From NCBI GenBank assembly GCA_900539195.1, contig UQBC01000041.1:1-21533 (forward strand): DNA of 21,533 bases. Reading direction: 5' to 3'. The first letter of the stretch is position 1. Every line of letters begins with the position of its first letter. A program made the position numbers and the translations under genes. Source of the stretch: an uncultured Oscillospiraceae bacterium. Lineage in GTDB: Bacteria; Bacillota; Clostridia; Oscillospirales; Ruminococcaceae. Shown one piece after another: positions 6,546-15,260 of this stretch. The notes beneath the pieces are model-generated. The model did not search any database, was not told the DNA's origin, and saw only the letters and a list, made by a program, of their open reading frames with translations.

Positions 6546-7433
6546 TTATTCATCTTTCTTCAAATGTACGTCAAGCTGATTATACGGTATCTCGATACCG
6601 TTCGCATCGAACTGTTCCTTGACCGCTTCGTTAAGGTCAAAATACACAGTCCAGTAATCTTCAGCCTTTACCCACGGATAGCAGGTTATTCTCACTGCGC
6701 TGTCGGCAAGCTCGGTTATCCTGATTTTCGGCTCAGGCTCTTTAAGTATAAGCTTGTGAGCGTCTGTGATGCTTTTGAGGACTTCCATCGCCTTTCTGAA
6801 ATCGGCGTTGTATGAAATCGTATATACCATGTCCACACGCCTTATTCCAAGCGTTGTATAGTTGGTGACCTTCTTTGATGTTATCTGCCCGTTGGGATAG
6901 AAGATAGCTTTATTATCGTATGAATGAAGCTCGGTGTACCACATATTGATTGCTTCAACCGTACCCTCAACATCATCGACCTTGATGTAATCTCCGATCT
7001 TGAACGGCTTTGTGAGCATTATGCTGAATCCGCCCGCTATATTTGAAAGGCTGTCCTGAAGCGCAAGTCCGATGGCAACGCCCGCTGTACCTATCACCGC
7101 TATTATAGAAGTCATCGGAACACCTAGCACCGCAAGAACTATAGTAGCAAGCAGTGCATAAAGCAGTATCCTGACAAGCGAATAAACAAAGCGGGATATC
7201 GTCTTGTCGATAACATCGTGCTTCATTCCCTTGTTCATCATTTTCAGAACAAGCTTTGAAATAACTATTCCGACAATTAAAATTATCACTGCGGCGATCA
7301 GCGTAGGCAGATACCCTACAAATGCGTCCCACATCTGACCGAAAAAAGTTTCAGCTTCTTTTATCTGCTCATGCGCATTCTCAAGCGGATCGGTAGACGT
7401 ACCGACCGCCTGCGAAAGCAATGAAATATTCAC
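6546..7433 (-). CDS. mscS: Small-conductance mechanosensitive channel, MscS family
   Basis: This membrane channel opens under tension to release solutes during hypo-osmotic shock. It is 295 residues long, close to E. coli MscS (286). Three membrane segments are visible at about 41-63, 84-104 and 108-138. The third carries the glycine/alanine-rich pore helix GTAGVAIGLALQDSLSNIAGG, then PFKIGDYI (143-150) of the beta domain and the family's C-terminal EIPYNQLDVH. The start is GTG 7433 behind GGAGAG. It lies 21 bases after cdaR with no terminator between, so it belongs to the c-di-AMP operon, in the position where many Firmicutes have glmM. I infer a shared role in turgor control. Confidence 0.93.
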   Translation of the reverse strand: MNISLLSQAVGTSTDPLENAHEQIKEAETFFGQMWDAFVGYLPTLIAAVIILIVGIVISKLVLKMMNKGMKHDVIDKTISRFVYSLVRILLYALLATIVLAVLGVPMTSIIAVIGTAGVAIGLALQDSLSNIAGGFSIMLTKPFKIGDYIKVDDVEGTVEAINMWYTELHSYDNKAIFYPNGQITSKKVTNYTTLGIRRVDMVYTISYNADFRKAMEVLKSITDAHKLILKEPEPKIRITELADSAVRITCYPWVKAEDYWTVYFDLNEAVKEQFDANGIEIPYNQLDVHLKKDE

Positions 7434-7454
7434 AAAAATCTCTCCGTTTCAGCT

Positions 7455-8756
7455 TTAATCCGAGGTATCCTCTGCCCTCTCGGTTACCTGTATGGAAACC
7501 TTATATTCACCTGTCACCCAACTCTTGACCTTTGTTCCCCGCAACGTAAATTCAGCATTTACATCTTTAAGACCTGCTGTGAGAGTAGTTCCCATAAGGT
7601 CTATTGTCGCATAGATATCCTTGGATGCAAGCGTTGCTATTTCATCGGCAGGACCTGTAACATTGACGCTAAGCTCGTTTGTAAGAACATCGACATCAAA
7701 ATTGTCCGGTGCGTTTATAATACGGATATTATCCTTCTGGACAGTATAGCTGAGAAACGTGTAATTCTCCGCATCCTCAAACGATACCATTGCGGAAGTA
7801 TTTCCGCTTATATTCTTGTATCCCTCGGGTAAAGTAATCGGGAGTGTGAGCTTCTGTAGATACTTTGTCGTAAGCTGACTGAGATCTATCGTTCCTATCT
7901 CGAACTTCTCCTGTGAATCAAGCGAATCGTCGGGTGAAGAAACAGTGAGCGATTCAGGATAGATGCTGTATTTAAGACTGCTTAAATCAAAGTTTGACGG
8001 AACATTTGTAAACTGTACGGTAAGCGGTAATGTTTTCTGTTTATAAAGCGTTATATTTACCGTAAAACTCTCATTATCATATTTGATATCGGGATTTTCT
8101 ATTATATCTCCGTTACTGCCAAGCAGAACAATCTGACCTTTTGAAGAAACCGACTCTGAGGTTTCGCCTGCAAATACAGAACGTATCTCAACCGATTTCA
8201 CTGCGTCTATTGCAGTGCTGTCGCCCGTAAGCGTTATGGTCGAAGGCTCAGCGGTAACGCTGTCTATCTTCATACCCGCAGTAGCTGTAACGCCTTCAGC
8301 CACTGCCTTCATACTGCCGTCTGAAATGCTGAACGTTTTTGATACTGTCTTTTCGACCTTGAGTTTAACGCTCAGACCATCATCGTCAACCGTACAGCTG
8401 TTTTCCTTTACCGATGTTACGTTAACCTTTACTTTATATTCACCCGGCGCTGTGATAGCCGACAAATCCGCACTGGCTGTAAAATCGCTTGCGGTAAGGT
8501 TTCCTACCTCATATCTTTTGCCCGTTACCTGTACGGTAATCTTATCAACATAACTGTTCGTTACGGAAAGCGCATTTTCCGTCATATATTCCGTAGCCTT
8601 GACTTCAACCGGTATATCGCTGATGTGAGTTGTGACATCCGGGAAAATCTGCATTGAAATTGCAAACCACACAATAACGGCAATCACAAGTGCGAATATG
8701 ATAGTTTTTAAATTCTTGACAAAGTTCTGAAAAAAGCTTTTGAGCCATTCTTTCAT
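7455..8756 (-). CDS. cdaR: YbbR-domain regulator of diadenylate cyclase (CdaR)
   Basis: The 433-residue protein has one N-terminal membrane segment (about 18-37) and a large extracytoplasmic part made of about four YbbR-type beta repeats (roughly 46-115, 135-220, 240-320 and 340-430). CdaR proteins bind CdaA in the membrane and modulate c-di-AMP synthesis. Each repeat follows the family pattern of a 'pvev' strand, a Thr/Val-rich 'V.VTGP...' strand and a DLS/DLM turn; the last has VNVTGPADEIATL and ATIDLMG. It is slightly shorter than B. subtilis CdaR (483). Its ATG shares one base with the cdaA stop (TAATG at 8756), so translation is probably coupled. Confidence 0.92.
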   Translation of the reverse strand: MKEWLKSFFQNFVKNLKTIIFALVIAVIVWFAISMQIFPDVTTHISDIPVEVKATEYMTENALSVTNSYVDKITVQVTGKRYEVGNLTASDFTASADLSAITAPGEYKVKVNVTSVKENSCTVDDDGLSVKLKVEKTVSKTFSISDGSMKAVAEGVTATAGMKIDSVTAEPSTITLTGDSTAIDAVKSVEIRSVFAGETSESVSSKGQIVLLGSNGDIIENPDIKYDNESFTVNITLYKQKTLPLTVQFTNVPSNFDLSSLKYSIYPESLTVSSPDDSLDSQEKFEIGTIDLSQLTTKYLQKLTLPITLPEGYKNISGNTSAMVSFEDAENYTFLSYTVQKDNIRIINAPDNFDVDVLTNELSVNVTGPADEIATLASKDIYATIDLMGTTLTAGLKDVNAEFTLRGTKVKSWVTGEYKVSIQVTERAEDTSD

Positions 8757-9715
8757 TATTTATCCGCCCCCTTTTCTTTTTTTGCATCGGGTGCGTTTTT
8801 CTTTTTTTTCTTTGACGCTTTATCTTTCAGTTTCTTGCTTTCGGTTTTTTCCGGAACAAGTTTCTGTGTAAGGAGTTTGCGAAGCGTATCCTTGTTATAA
8901 AAACGTGTAAGATTGCCGTTTTCAGCCACAGAGATAGTACCTGTTTCTTCCGAAACGACAACGATGACCGCATCAGAAACCTCGCTCATACCAATAGCCG
9001 CTCTGTGACGTGAGCCGAGCGCCTTGGATATCAGCTCCTCTTTCTGCGGCTTTGGTAAGAAACAGCCTGCGGCATATACCTTGCCGTCACGGATAATAAC
9101 CGCTCCATCATGAAGAGGCGTATTCGGGAAGAAAATGTTTCCGAAAAGCTCCGGGCTGGGAGTTGCGTTAAGTATCGTACCTGTGTCGACCTGTTCGCCC
9201 AGTCTTGTTTCACGCTCGAATACGATAAGTGCACCGGTTGCCGTCTGGGAAAGCTGTTCGCAGGCGGTACAGACTGCCTCGATACAGTTATGTATATCAG
9301 TGGTTGCCGCATCGGCTTTACCCTCGAAGTTCAGCGCCAGCTTTTTCACCTTTGTGGTCCGTCCCATTTTTTCAAGCACACGCCGAAGTTCCGGCTGGAA
9401 CACTATGAGTATTGCAATAATTCCGACATTAAGGAAAGTTTCTATAATGACCTTCATCGCCTTGAACTCAAACTGGTTTACAACAAAGAAAAGTATAGCA
9501 AGCAGGATTATACCTTTGATAAGCTGTTCTGCTCGGGTTTCCTTTATGATTTTTATGCCCTTATATATAAAATAGGCAAGCAGGAGAATATCAAGATAGT
9601 CAACAAGTCCCATCGTAGCGAAAACGCTCTGTATATTCTCCCAGATATCCTTTAAATACTGGATCAATTTTTTCTGCTCCGTTCCCATAACTGCTGTCGC
9701 AGCGAATTTCATCAT
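8756..9715 (-). CDS. cdaA: Diadenylate cyclase CdaA (membrane DAC protein)
   Basis: CdaA makes c-di-AMP from two ATP at the membrane; in Firmicutes the messenger controls potassium and osmolyte transport and cell-wall homeostasis. Three membrane segments (about 41-55, 66-80, 87-106) precede the FQPELRR linker and the DAC domain. Both active-site motifs are intact: D203-G204-A205 (LHDGAVII) and R236-H237-R238 (GSRHR). Residues 290-319 are a very lysine-rich tail missing from the usual ~270-residue protein. The start is uncertain. The listed ATG 9715 has no ribosome site and only about 9 nt of leader; TTG 9667 (residue 17) has GGAG nine bases upstream and gives 303 residues. It heads the operon cdaA-cdaR-mscS. 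Confidence 0.93.
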   Translation of the reverse strand: MMKFAATAVMGTEQKKLIQYLKDIWENIQSVFATMGLVDYLDILLLAYFIYKGIKIIKETRAEQLIKGIILLAILFFVVNQFEFKAMKVIIETFLNVGIIAILIVFQPELRRVLEKMGRTTKVKKLALNFEGKADAATTDIHNCIEAVCTACEQLSQTATGALIVFERETRLGEQVDTGTILNATPSPELFGNIFFPNTPLHDGAVIIRDGKVYAAGCFLPKPQKEELISKALGSRHRAAIGMSEVSDAVIVVVSEETGTISVAENGNLTRFYNKDTLRKLLTQKLVPEKTESKKLKDKASKKKKKNAPDAKKEKGADK

Positions 9716-9730
9716 AAGTTTATATATAAT

Positions 9731-9759
9731 ATTGTATCATTAAACAGCGATTATTTCAA
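9731..9759 (-). promoter_or_regulatory. Promoter of cdaA-cdaR-mscS
   Basis: On the minus strand, -35 TTGAAA (9759-9754), a 17-bp spacer and -10 TACAAT (9736-9731) place the start near 9724. Confidence 0.7.
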
Positions 9760-9898
9760 GGAGTGACGGGAAATTTTTTCTTACTTTTCACAAACATAAT
9801 TCTTCATTTTTTTCAACACAGTCAGACAATCGCTTGGTAGCGCACAACGGCTTTGAGGTTAGCTATAGCATACCGAAGAAATTTGTATACGAAACTAA

Positions 9899-9917
9899 AA
9901 AATTCTGAAAATTTTCA
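9899..9917. promoter_or_regulatory. Palindromic operator candidate upstream of nifJ
   Basis: TGAAAATTTTCA (9906-9917) is a perfect 12-bp palindrome ending 10 bp before the nifJ -35 box. The overlapping 9899-9913 matches 13 of 15 positions of the CodY box AATTTTCWGAAAATT. In AT-rich DNA this could be chance. Confidence 0.35.
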
Positions 9918-9927
9918 CTTTTAGAGG

Positions 9928-9956
9928 TTTACAATCAGGAACGATTATGATATAAT
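9928..9956 (+). promoter_or_regulatory. Promoter of nifJ
   Basis: -35 TTTACA (9928-9933), 17-bp spacer, extended -10 TGATATAAT (core 9951-9956). The leader is about 55 nt, with a short GCATA/TATGC hairpin just before the ribosome site AAAGGAGG (10001-10008). Confidence 0.85.
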
Positions 9957-10017
9957 ACTAAGTTGAAAGCATACGTCTTGATATGGCGATATGCAAAAAC
10001 AAAGGAGGACGATTCCC

Positions 10018-13000
10018 ATGGGAAGACAAAAACTTACTATGGACGGTAACAACGCCGCAGGTCACGTGTCTTATGCGTTTACTGACGTTGCAGCGATTTA
10101 CCCCATTACACCATCTTCAGTTATGGCTGAAGTAACAGATTCCTGGTCAACAGCCGGAAGAAAGAATATTTTCGGACAGGAAGTAAAGGTAGTAGAGATG
10201 CAGTCAGAAGCCGGCGCAGCAGGCGCAGTTCACGGCTCTCTTGCAGCAGGTGCATGCACTACAACTTACACAGCATCACAGGGCTTACTGCTCATGATCC
10301 CCAACATGTACAAGATCGCAGGTGAATTACTGCCCAGCGTTATTCATGTTTCCGCTCGTGCTCTTGCAACACACGCACTTTCTATCTTCGGCGACCACAG
10401 CGATATCTACGCTTGCCGTCAGACAGGTTATGCTATGCTCTGCTCCACTAACCCTCAGGAAGTTATGGATCTCGGTGCTGTAGCTCACCTTTCAACATAC
10501 GAAGCAAGAGTTCCTTTCCTTCACTTCTTCGACGGTTTCAGAACATCACACGAGATCCAGAAGATTGAAGTATGGGACTATGAAACACTCGACAAGATGC
10601 TCAACCACGAAGCTGTAGACGCTTTCAGAAACAGAGCTCTCAATCCTGAGAAGCCCGTTTTGCACGGCACAGCTCAGAACCCCGACATCTTCTTCCAAGC
10701 AAGAGAAGCAAGCAACAAGTACTATGAAGCTACACCCGCTATCGTACAGAAGTACATGGATAAGGTAAACGCTGAGATCGGTACAGATTACAAGCTGTTC
10801 AACTACTACGGTGCTCCCGATGCTGAGCAGGTAATCATTGCTATGGGCTCTGTTTGCGATACTATCGAAGAAACAATCGACTATATGTTAGCTCAGGGCA
10901 AGAAGGTTGGTCTTGTTAAGGTTAGACTTTACAGACCCTTCAGCGTTGACGCTTTCGTATCTGCTATTCCCGAAACTGTTAAGAAGATTACAGTTCTTGA
11001 CAGAACAAAGGAACCCGGCGCACTCGGCGAACCCTTATACCTCGACGTTGTTGCAGCTCTCAAGCAGGCAGGCAAGTTCCAGGATGTACCCGTATTCACA
11101 GGTCGTTACGGTCTTGGTTCTAAGGATACTAACCCTGCTCAGATCATTGCAGTATACAACAACACAGAAAAGCCCAGATTCACAATCGGTATCGAGGATG
11201 ATGTTACAGGTCTTTCACTGCCCATCGGTGAGAACCCCAACACAACTCCCGAAGGCACAACCTGCTGTAAGTTCTGGGGTCTTGGTTCAGACGGTACTGT
11301 CGGTGCAAACAAGAACTCTATCAAGATTATCGGTGACCACACAGATATGTATGCTCAGGCATACTTCGCATACGACTCAAAGAAGTCGGGCGGTGTTACG
11401 ATTTCTCACCTTCGTTTCGGTAAGTCGCCTATCAAGTCAACTTACTTTGTAAACAAGGCTAACTTCGTAGCTTGCCACAACCCCTCATACATAGACAAGT
11501 ACGATATGGTTGAGGACGTTGTACCCGGCGGTTCATTCCTGCTCAACTGCCAGTGGACAGTTGACGAGCTTGACGAGAAGCTCCCCGCTCCCGTTAAGGC
11601 ATACATTGCTAAGAACAATATCAACTTCTACATCATCAACGCTATCAAGGTAGCTAAGGATATCGGTCTTGGCAACAAGACAAATACTGTATTACAGTCT
11701 GCATTCTTCTCAATCGCTAACATCATCCCTGCTGAAGATGCTATCGAATATATGAAGAAGGCTGCTTACAAGTCATTCGCTAAGAAGGGTGACGACATTG
11801 TTAACATGAACTACGCCGCAATTGAAAAGGGCGCAGGCGAGGTTATCAAGGTTGACGTTCCTGCATCTTGGGCTGACGCTGAGGGTACACTTCCCGTTCA
11901 CACAGCTACAGGTGACAGAAAGGATCTCGTTGATTTCGTTAACAATATCCTTATCCCCGTTAACGCTCAGAGAGGCGACAAGCTCCCCGTATCTACATTC
12001 GTAGGCATGGCTGACGGTACATTCCCCCAGGGCTCTGCAGCTTATGAGAAGCGTGGTATCGCAGTAGACGTTCCCGAGTGGATTCCCGAGAACTGTATCG
12101 AATGTAACCAGTGTTCATTCGTTTGTCCTCACGCAGTTATCCGTCCCGTAATTCTTTCCGAAGAAGAAGCAGCTAAGGCTCCTGCAGGTGCAAAGATGAA
12201 GGACGCTATGGGTCTTCCCGGAATGAAGTTTGCTATGGTAACTTCTGTTCTCGACTGCACAGGCTGCGGCGTTTGCGCACAGGTTTGCCCCTCTAAGAAC
12301 AAGGCACTCGTTATGAAGTCACTTGATTCTCAGATGAACGAACAGCCCATGTTCGACTACGCTGTTAAGGAAGTAGCCGACAAGCCCGAGGTTCACGAGA
12401 AGTTCAAGGAAACAACAGTTAAGGGTTCACAGTTCAAGCAGCCCCTGCTCGAATTCTCAGGCGCTTGCGCAGGCTGTGGTGAAACTCCTTACGCTAAGCT
12501 CATCACACAGCTCTTCGGCGACAGAATGTACATTGCCAACGCTACAGGCTGTTCATCAATCTGGGGTGGCTCTGCTCCCTCAACTCCTTATACAGTAAAT
12601 AAGGAAGGCAAGGGTCCCGCTTGGGGCAACTCACTGTTCGAGGATAATGCTGAGTACGGTCTCGGTATGTTCATCGCTCAGGATACATTAAGACACAGAG
12701 CACAGGGTCAGTTAAAGGCAATTGCTGAAAAGACCGAAAATGCTGACGTTAAGGCTAAGATCGACACATACTTTGAAACAGCTAACGACGGTAAGGCAAA
12801 CGCTGCTGCTACAAAGGATCTCGTTGCTGCTCTTGAAGCTCTTGATTGCGACTGCGCTGAAAAGAATGCAGTTCTCAAGGCTAAGAACTATCTCGCTAAG
12901 AAGTCCAACTGGATATTCGGCGGCGACGGCTGGGCATACGATATCGGTTACGGCGGTGTTGACCACGTTCTCGCATCAGGCAAGAATGTAAATGTATTCG

Positions 13001-13569
13001 TATTCGATACAGAAGTTTACTCCAACACAGGCGGACAGGCTTCAAAGGCTACAAACATCGGTGCAGTTGCACAGTTCGCAGCAGGCGGTAAGGACGTTAA
13101 GAAGAAGGATCTCTCTGGTATCGCTATGAAGTACGGTTATGTATATGTTGCTCAGATTTCAATGGGTGCAGATATGAACCAGTGCTTGAAGGCAATCGCA
13201 GAAGCTGAAGCATATGACGGTCCTTCACTGGTTATCGCTTATGCTCCTTGTATCAACCACGGTATCAAGGGCGGTCTTACAATCGCTCAGAAGGTAGAAA
13301 AGGAAGCTGTACAGGCAGGTTACTGGCATCTGTTCAGATTCAACCCCGCTGCTCCTGCAGGAACAAATCCGTTCACACTCGACAGCAAGGCTCCTACAGG
13401 CGATTACAAGGAATTCATGATGAGAGAAGTTCGTTACAACTCTCTTATGCGTGCTAACCCCGAAAGAGCTAACGTACTGTTCGATAAGGCAGTTGCTAAC
13501 TCCAAAAAGCGTTATGAGGATCTCGTAGGACTCGTTGAATACTACAAGAAGGAATACTGCGGCGAATAA
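10018..13569 (+). CDS. nifJ: Pyruvate:ferredoxin (flavodoxin) oxidoreductase
   Basis: This cytoplasmic enzyme oxidises pyruvate with CoA to acetyl-CoA and CO2 and passes electrons to ferredoxin, the central pyruvate reaction of fermenting anaerobes. The single-chain protein has 1183 residues. YPITPSSVMAEV near the N terminus is the pyrimidine-side TPP domain. Two ferredoxin-type clusters are C693/C696/C699/C703 and C747/C750/C753/C757. The proximal cluster ligands C817, C820, C845 and C1078 match those known from Desulfovibrio PFOR. GGDGWAYDIG (968-977) is the TPP diphosphate site. I start at ATG 10018, nine bases after AAAGGAGG; the in-frame ATG at 9991 lies before that site. Codon use is strongly biased (AAG lysine, CCC proline, GCT alanine), as in pckG, which suggests high expression. 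It is monocistronic. Confidence 0.97.
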   Translation: MGRQKLTMDGNNAAGHVSYAFTDVAAIYPITPSSVMAEVTDSWSTAGRKNIFGQEVKVVEMQSEAGAAGAVHGSLAAGACTTTYTASQGLLLMIPNMYKIAGELLPSVIHVSARALATHALSIFGDHSDIYACRQTGYAMLCSTNPQEVMDLGAVAHLSTYEARVPFLHFFDGFRTSHEIQKIEVWDYETLDKMLNHEAVDAFRNRALNPEKPVLHGTAQNPDIFFQAREASNKYYEATPAIVQKYMDKVNAEIGTDYKLFNYYGAPDAEQVIIAMGSVCDTIEETIDYMLAQGKKVGLVKVRLYRPFSVDAFVSAIPETVKKITVLDRTKEPGALGEPLYLDVVAALKQAGKFQDVPVFTGRYGLGSKDTNPAQIIAVYNNTEKPRFTIGIEDDVTGLSLPIGENPNTTPEGTTCCKFWGLGSDGTVGANKNSIKIIGDHTDMYAQAYFAYDSKKSGGVTISHLRFGKSPIKSTYFVNKANFVACHNPSYIDKYDMVEDVVPGGSFLLNCQWTVDELDEKLPAPVKAYIAKNNINFYIINAIKVAKDIGLGNKTNTVLQSAFFSIANIIPAEDAIEYMKKAAYKSFAKKGDDIVNMNYAAIEKGAGEVIKVDVPASWADAEGTLPVHTATGDRKDLVDFVNNILIPVNAQRGDKLPVSTFVGMADGTFPQGSAAYEKRGIAVDVPEWIPENCIECNQCSFVCPHAVIRPVILSEEEAAKAPAGAKMKDAMGLPGMKFAMVTSVLDCTGCGVCAQVCPSKNKALVMKSLDSQMNEQPMFDYAVKEVADKPEVHEKFKETTVKGSQFKQPLLEFSGACAGCGETPYAKLITQLFGDRMYIANATGCSSIWGGSAPSTPYTVNKEGKGPAWGNSLFEDNAEYGLGMFIAQDTLRHRAQGQLKAIAEKTENADVKAKIDTYFETANDGKANAAATKDLVAALEALDCDCAEKNAVLKAKNYLAKKSNWIFGGDGWAYDIGYGGVDHVLASGKNVNVFVFDTEVYSNTGGQASKATNIGAVAQFAAGGKDVKKKDLSGIAMKYGYVYVAQISMGADMNQCLKAIAEAEAYDGPSLVIAYAPCINHGIKGGLTIAQKVEKEAVQAGYWHLFRFNPAAPAGTNPFTLDSKAPTGDYKEFMMREVRYNSLMRANPERANVLFDKAVANSKKRYEDLVGLVEYYKKEYCGE

Positions 13570-13631
13570 TCCGCACGAAATAATCTAAAAGCCCAAAAAT
13601 TTTGAATAGTCGGAATAGAATAGGTTTTTAC

Positions 13632-13664
13632 GCCCCTCCGGGAAAACCGGAGGGGTTATTTTTT
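13632..13664 (+). terminator. Terminator of nifJ
   Basis: CCCCTCCGG (13633-13641) pairs perfectly with CCGGAGGGG (13647-13655) around GAAAA, followed by TTATTTTTT. Confidence 0.95.
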
Positions 13665-13727
13665 CCGACATCTATACTTTTGCTCGCTATTATTAATAAC
13701 GATTAATCATTCAAATTTTAACCGAAT

Positions 13728-13755
13728 TTTACTGTTTTTATAGTTTTCCTATAAT
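13728..13755 (+). promoter_or_regulatory. Promoter of the AGCS transporter
   Basis: -10 TATAAT (13750-13755) is perfect. The -35 TTTACT (13728-13733) is weaker, at 16-bp spacing. The start would be near 13762. Confidence 0.6.
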
Positions 13756-13761
13756 GCGAAC

Positions 13762-13907
13762 ATATATACCCCGCTCCGATGCAGAAACGCATATCGGTGT
13801 ATAACGTATTCCTGCGGTCATAAAAAGCAAAGCCTCGGAATACAAATTATTTATACAACAAGTACCGGCACCCACACTTGTACGATTTAGAAAAGGAACG
13901 AGTCAGT
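13762..13907 (+). ncRNA. Structured leader RNA, riboswitch candidate
   Basis: Three successive hairpins fill the ~146-nt leader. The first is CCGATGC/GCATATCGG (13776-13797, two-base bulge), extended by TATAC/GTATA outside it. The second is GTATTCC/GGAATAC (13806-13812 / 13837-13843). The third is ACAAGT/ACTTGT, just before the AAAAGGA ribosome site. AGCS genes are often under glycine riboswitches, but I do not see that aptamer's conserved core. The class, if any, is unknown. Confidence 0.4.
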
Positions 13908-15224
13908 ATGGAAATATTAGAGTGGATAAATGAAAATATAGTATGGGGCATACCGGTGCTTATACTGTTTGCAGGTTCGGGAATTATCTTCACGATAAGA
14001 ACCAGATGCTTGCAGATACTGCACTTCCCTACTATAATCAAACGTACTTTGCTTACAAAGCAACCCGAAGCGGACGGAAAGAAAGTTTCTCCGTTCAGGA
14101 CGCTGACAGCAGCACTCGGTGCAACTGTCGGCACAGGTAATATTATAGCAATCGGCAGCGCTATTGCTTTTGGCGGTGCAGGTGCAATATTCTGGATGTG
14201 GATCTCGGCGCTTCTCGGTATGGCTACCAGCTTTGCCGAAAACTATCTCGGTGCAAAGTACAGAACCGTGCAATCGGACGGTCTTACGGGCGGCGTACCT
14301 TTTGCTTACATAAAAAAAGCGTTCGGCGGCAAAAAGCTCGGTGCGTTCTTTGCAGCAATGTTCGCTGTCTGCTGTATAGGTGCCAGCTTCGGCATAGGTA
14401 ATATGGCTCAGGTGAATTCAGCTTCAATGGCACTTCAGAACTGTCTTGGAGTACCTCTATGGGTATCGGGAATCCTCTGTGCCGCAGTAATTGCCGCAAT
14501 AGCACCCGGAGGTATCCACCGCCTTAGTAAAGTCACATCATGGGTAATTCCGATAGCCGCAGGCGGTTATCTGCTCGGCTGTCTTGCTGTAATTATAATG
14601 AACATTGAAAATGTTCCTTCTGTATTCGCACGCATTTTCACAGAAGCATTTTCTTTCAAGGCTATAGGCGGAGGAACTGTCGGCGTCGTAATGCTTGAGG
14701 CTATGAAGTGGGGCGTTAAAAGAGGCGTATTCTCAAATGAAGCCGGTCTTGGCTCATCTGTTATGATCAATGCCAACTCAAGCGCCGATCAGCATCATAC
14801 ACAGGGTATGTGGGCTATGCTCTCTGTATTTATAGACACGATCATTATATGCACTATGACAGCACTCTGCATTCTTTCAAGCGGTGCAGATCAGAAATCA
14901 AGCGTTGGTTTTGATATGGCGCTGATAGCATTCCAGGACGGACTCGGTGACTTTGCGGGCGCATTCCTAAGCATCGCAACATTCATCTTTGCGATAACAA
15001 CCGTTACAGGCTGGTGGATATACGGCAGAAGCTGCTTTGTTTACCTTTTCACAAAGAAGTGGATAGGCGTATATCTTGCAATTTTCATTGTTACCGCTTT
15101 CGTGGGCGCAGTGATTCAGGCAACAGTCGTATGGGACGTATCGGATCTGTTCAACGGACTTATGGCAATACCAAATCTACTTGCGATAATCCTGCTTCGC
15201 AAGGAAGTTAAAGCTGACATTTAA
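13908..15224 (+). CDS. Alanine/glycine:cation symporter (AGCS family)
   Basis: This 438-residue membrane protein imports alanine or glycine with Na+ (or H+). Family signatures are clear: GATVGTGNIIAIGSAIAFGG (71-90), FWMWISALLGMATSFAENYLG (95-115) and VFSNEAGLGSSVMINAN (274-290). About ten hydrophobic helices are visible. Substrate specificity cannot be read from the sequence, so AlsT/GlyP/DagA-type naming is left open. I start at ATG 13908 behind AAAAGGA (13892-13897); an in-frame TTG at 13878 would place the ribosome site inside the gene. It is monocistronic, with its own promoter, a long structured leader and a large folded element just downstream. Confidence 0.93.
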   Translation: MEILEWINENIVWGIPVLILFAGSGIIFTIRTRCLQILHFPTIIKRTLLTKQPEADGKKVSPFRTLTAALGATVGTGNIIAIGSAIAFGGAGAIFWMWISALLGMATSFAENYLGAKYRTVQSDGLTGGVPFAYIKKAFGGKKLGAFFAAMFAVCCIGASFGIGNMAQVNSASMALQNCLGVPLWVSGILCAAVIAAIAPGGIHRLSKVTSWVIPIAAGGYLLGCLAVIIMNIENVPSVFARIFTEAFSFKAIGGGTVGVVMLEAMKWGVKRGVFSNEAGLGSSVMINANSSADQHHTQGMWAMLSVFIDTIIICTMTALCILSSGADQKSSVGFDMALIAFQDGLGDFAGAFLSIATFIFAITTVTGWWIYGRSCFVYLFTKKWIGVYLAIFIVTAFVGAVIQATVVWDVSDLFNGLMAIPNLLAIILLRKEVKADI

Positions 15225-15260
15225 TTCCTTTAAAATCAGTAGATATTAAAATAGTAAAAT

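Larger units (their letters stand above)
9716..10017. other. Divergent intergenic region, cdaA / nifJ
   Basis: These 302 bases hold the cdaA promoter (minus), the nifJ promoter and leader (plus) and a palindrome before the nifJ -35 box. No gene is seen. Positions about 9770-9895 show nothing I can interpret. Confidence 0.6.
13570..13907 (+). other. Intergenic region nifJ / AGCS transporter
   Basis: These 338 bases hold the nifJ terminator, an AT-rich stretch without recognisable features (about 13665-13727), the promoter at 13728-13755 and a structured leader. No gene is seen. Confidence 0.6.

Noticed and set aside
9110..9655. 181-codon plus-strand open frame antisense to cdaA
   Set aside because: It lies opposite conserved DAC motifs, with no ribosome site or family resemblance.
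13762..13907. Glycine riboswitch upstream of the AGCS gene
   Set aside because: Expected from family habit, but the conserved glycine aptamer core could not be found; kept only as an unassigned structured leader.
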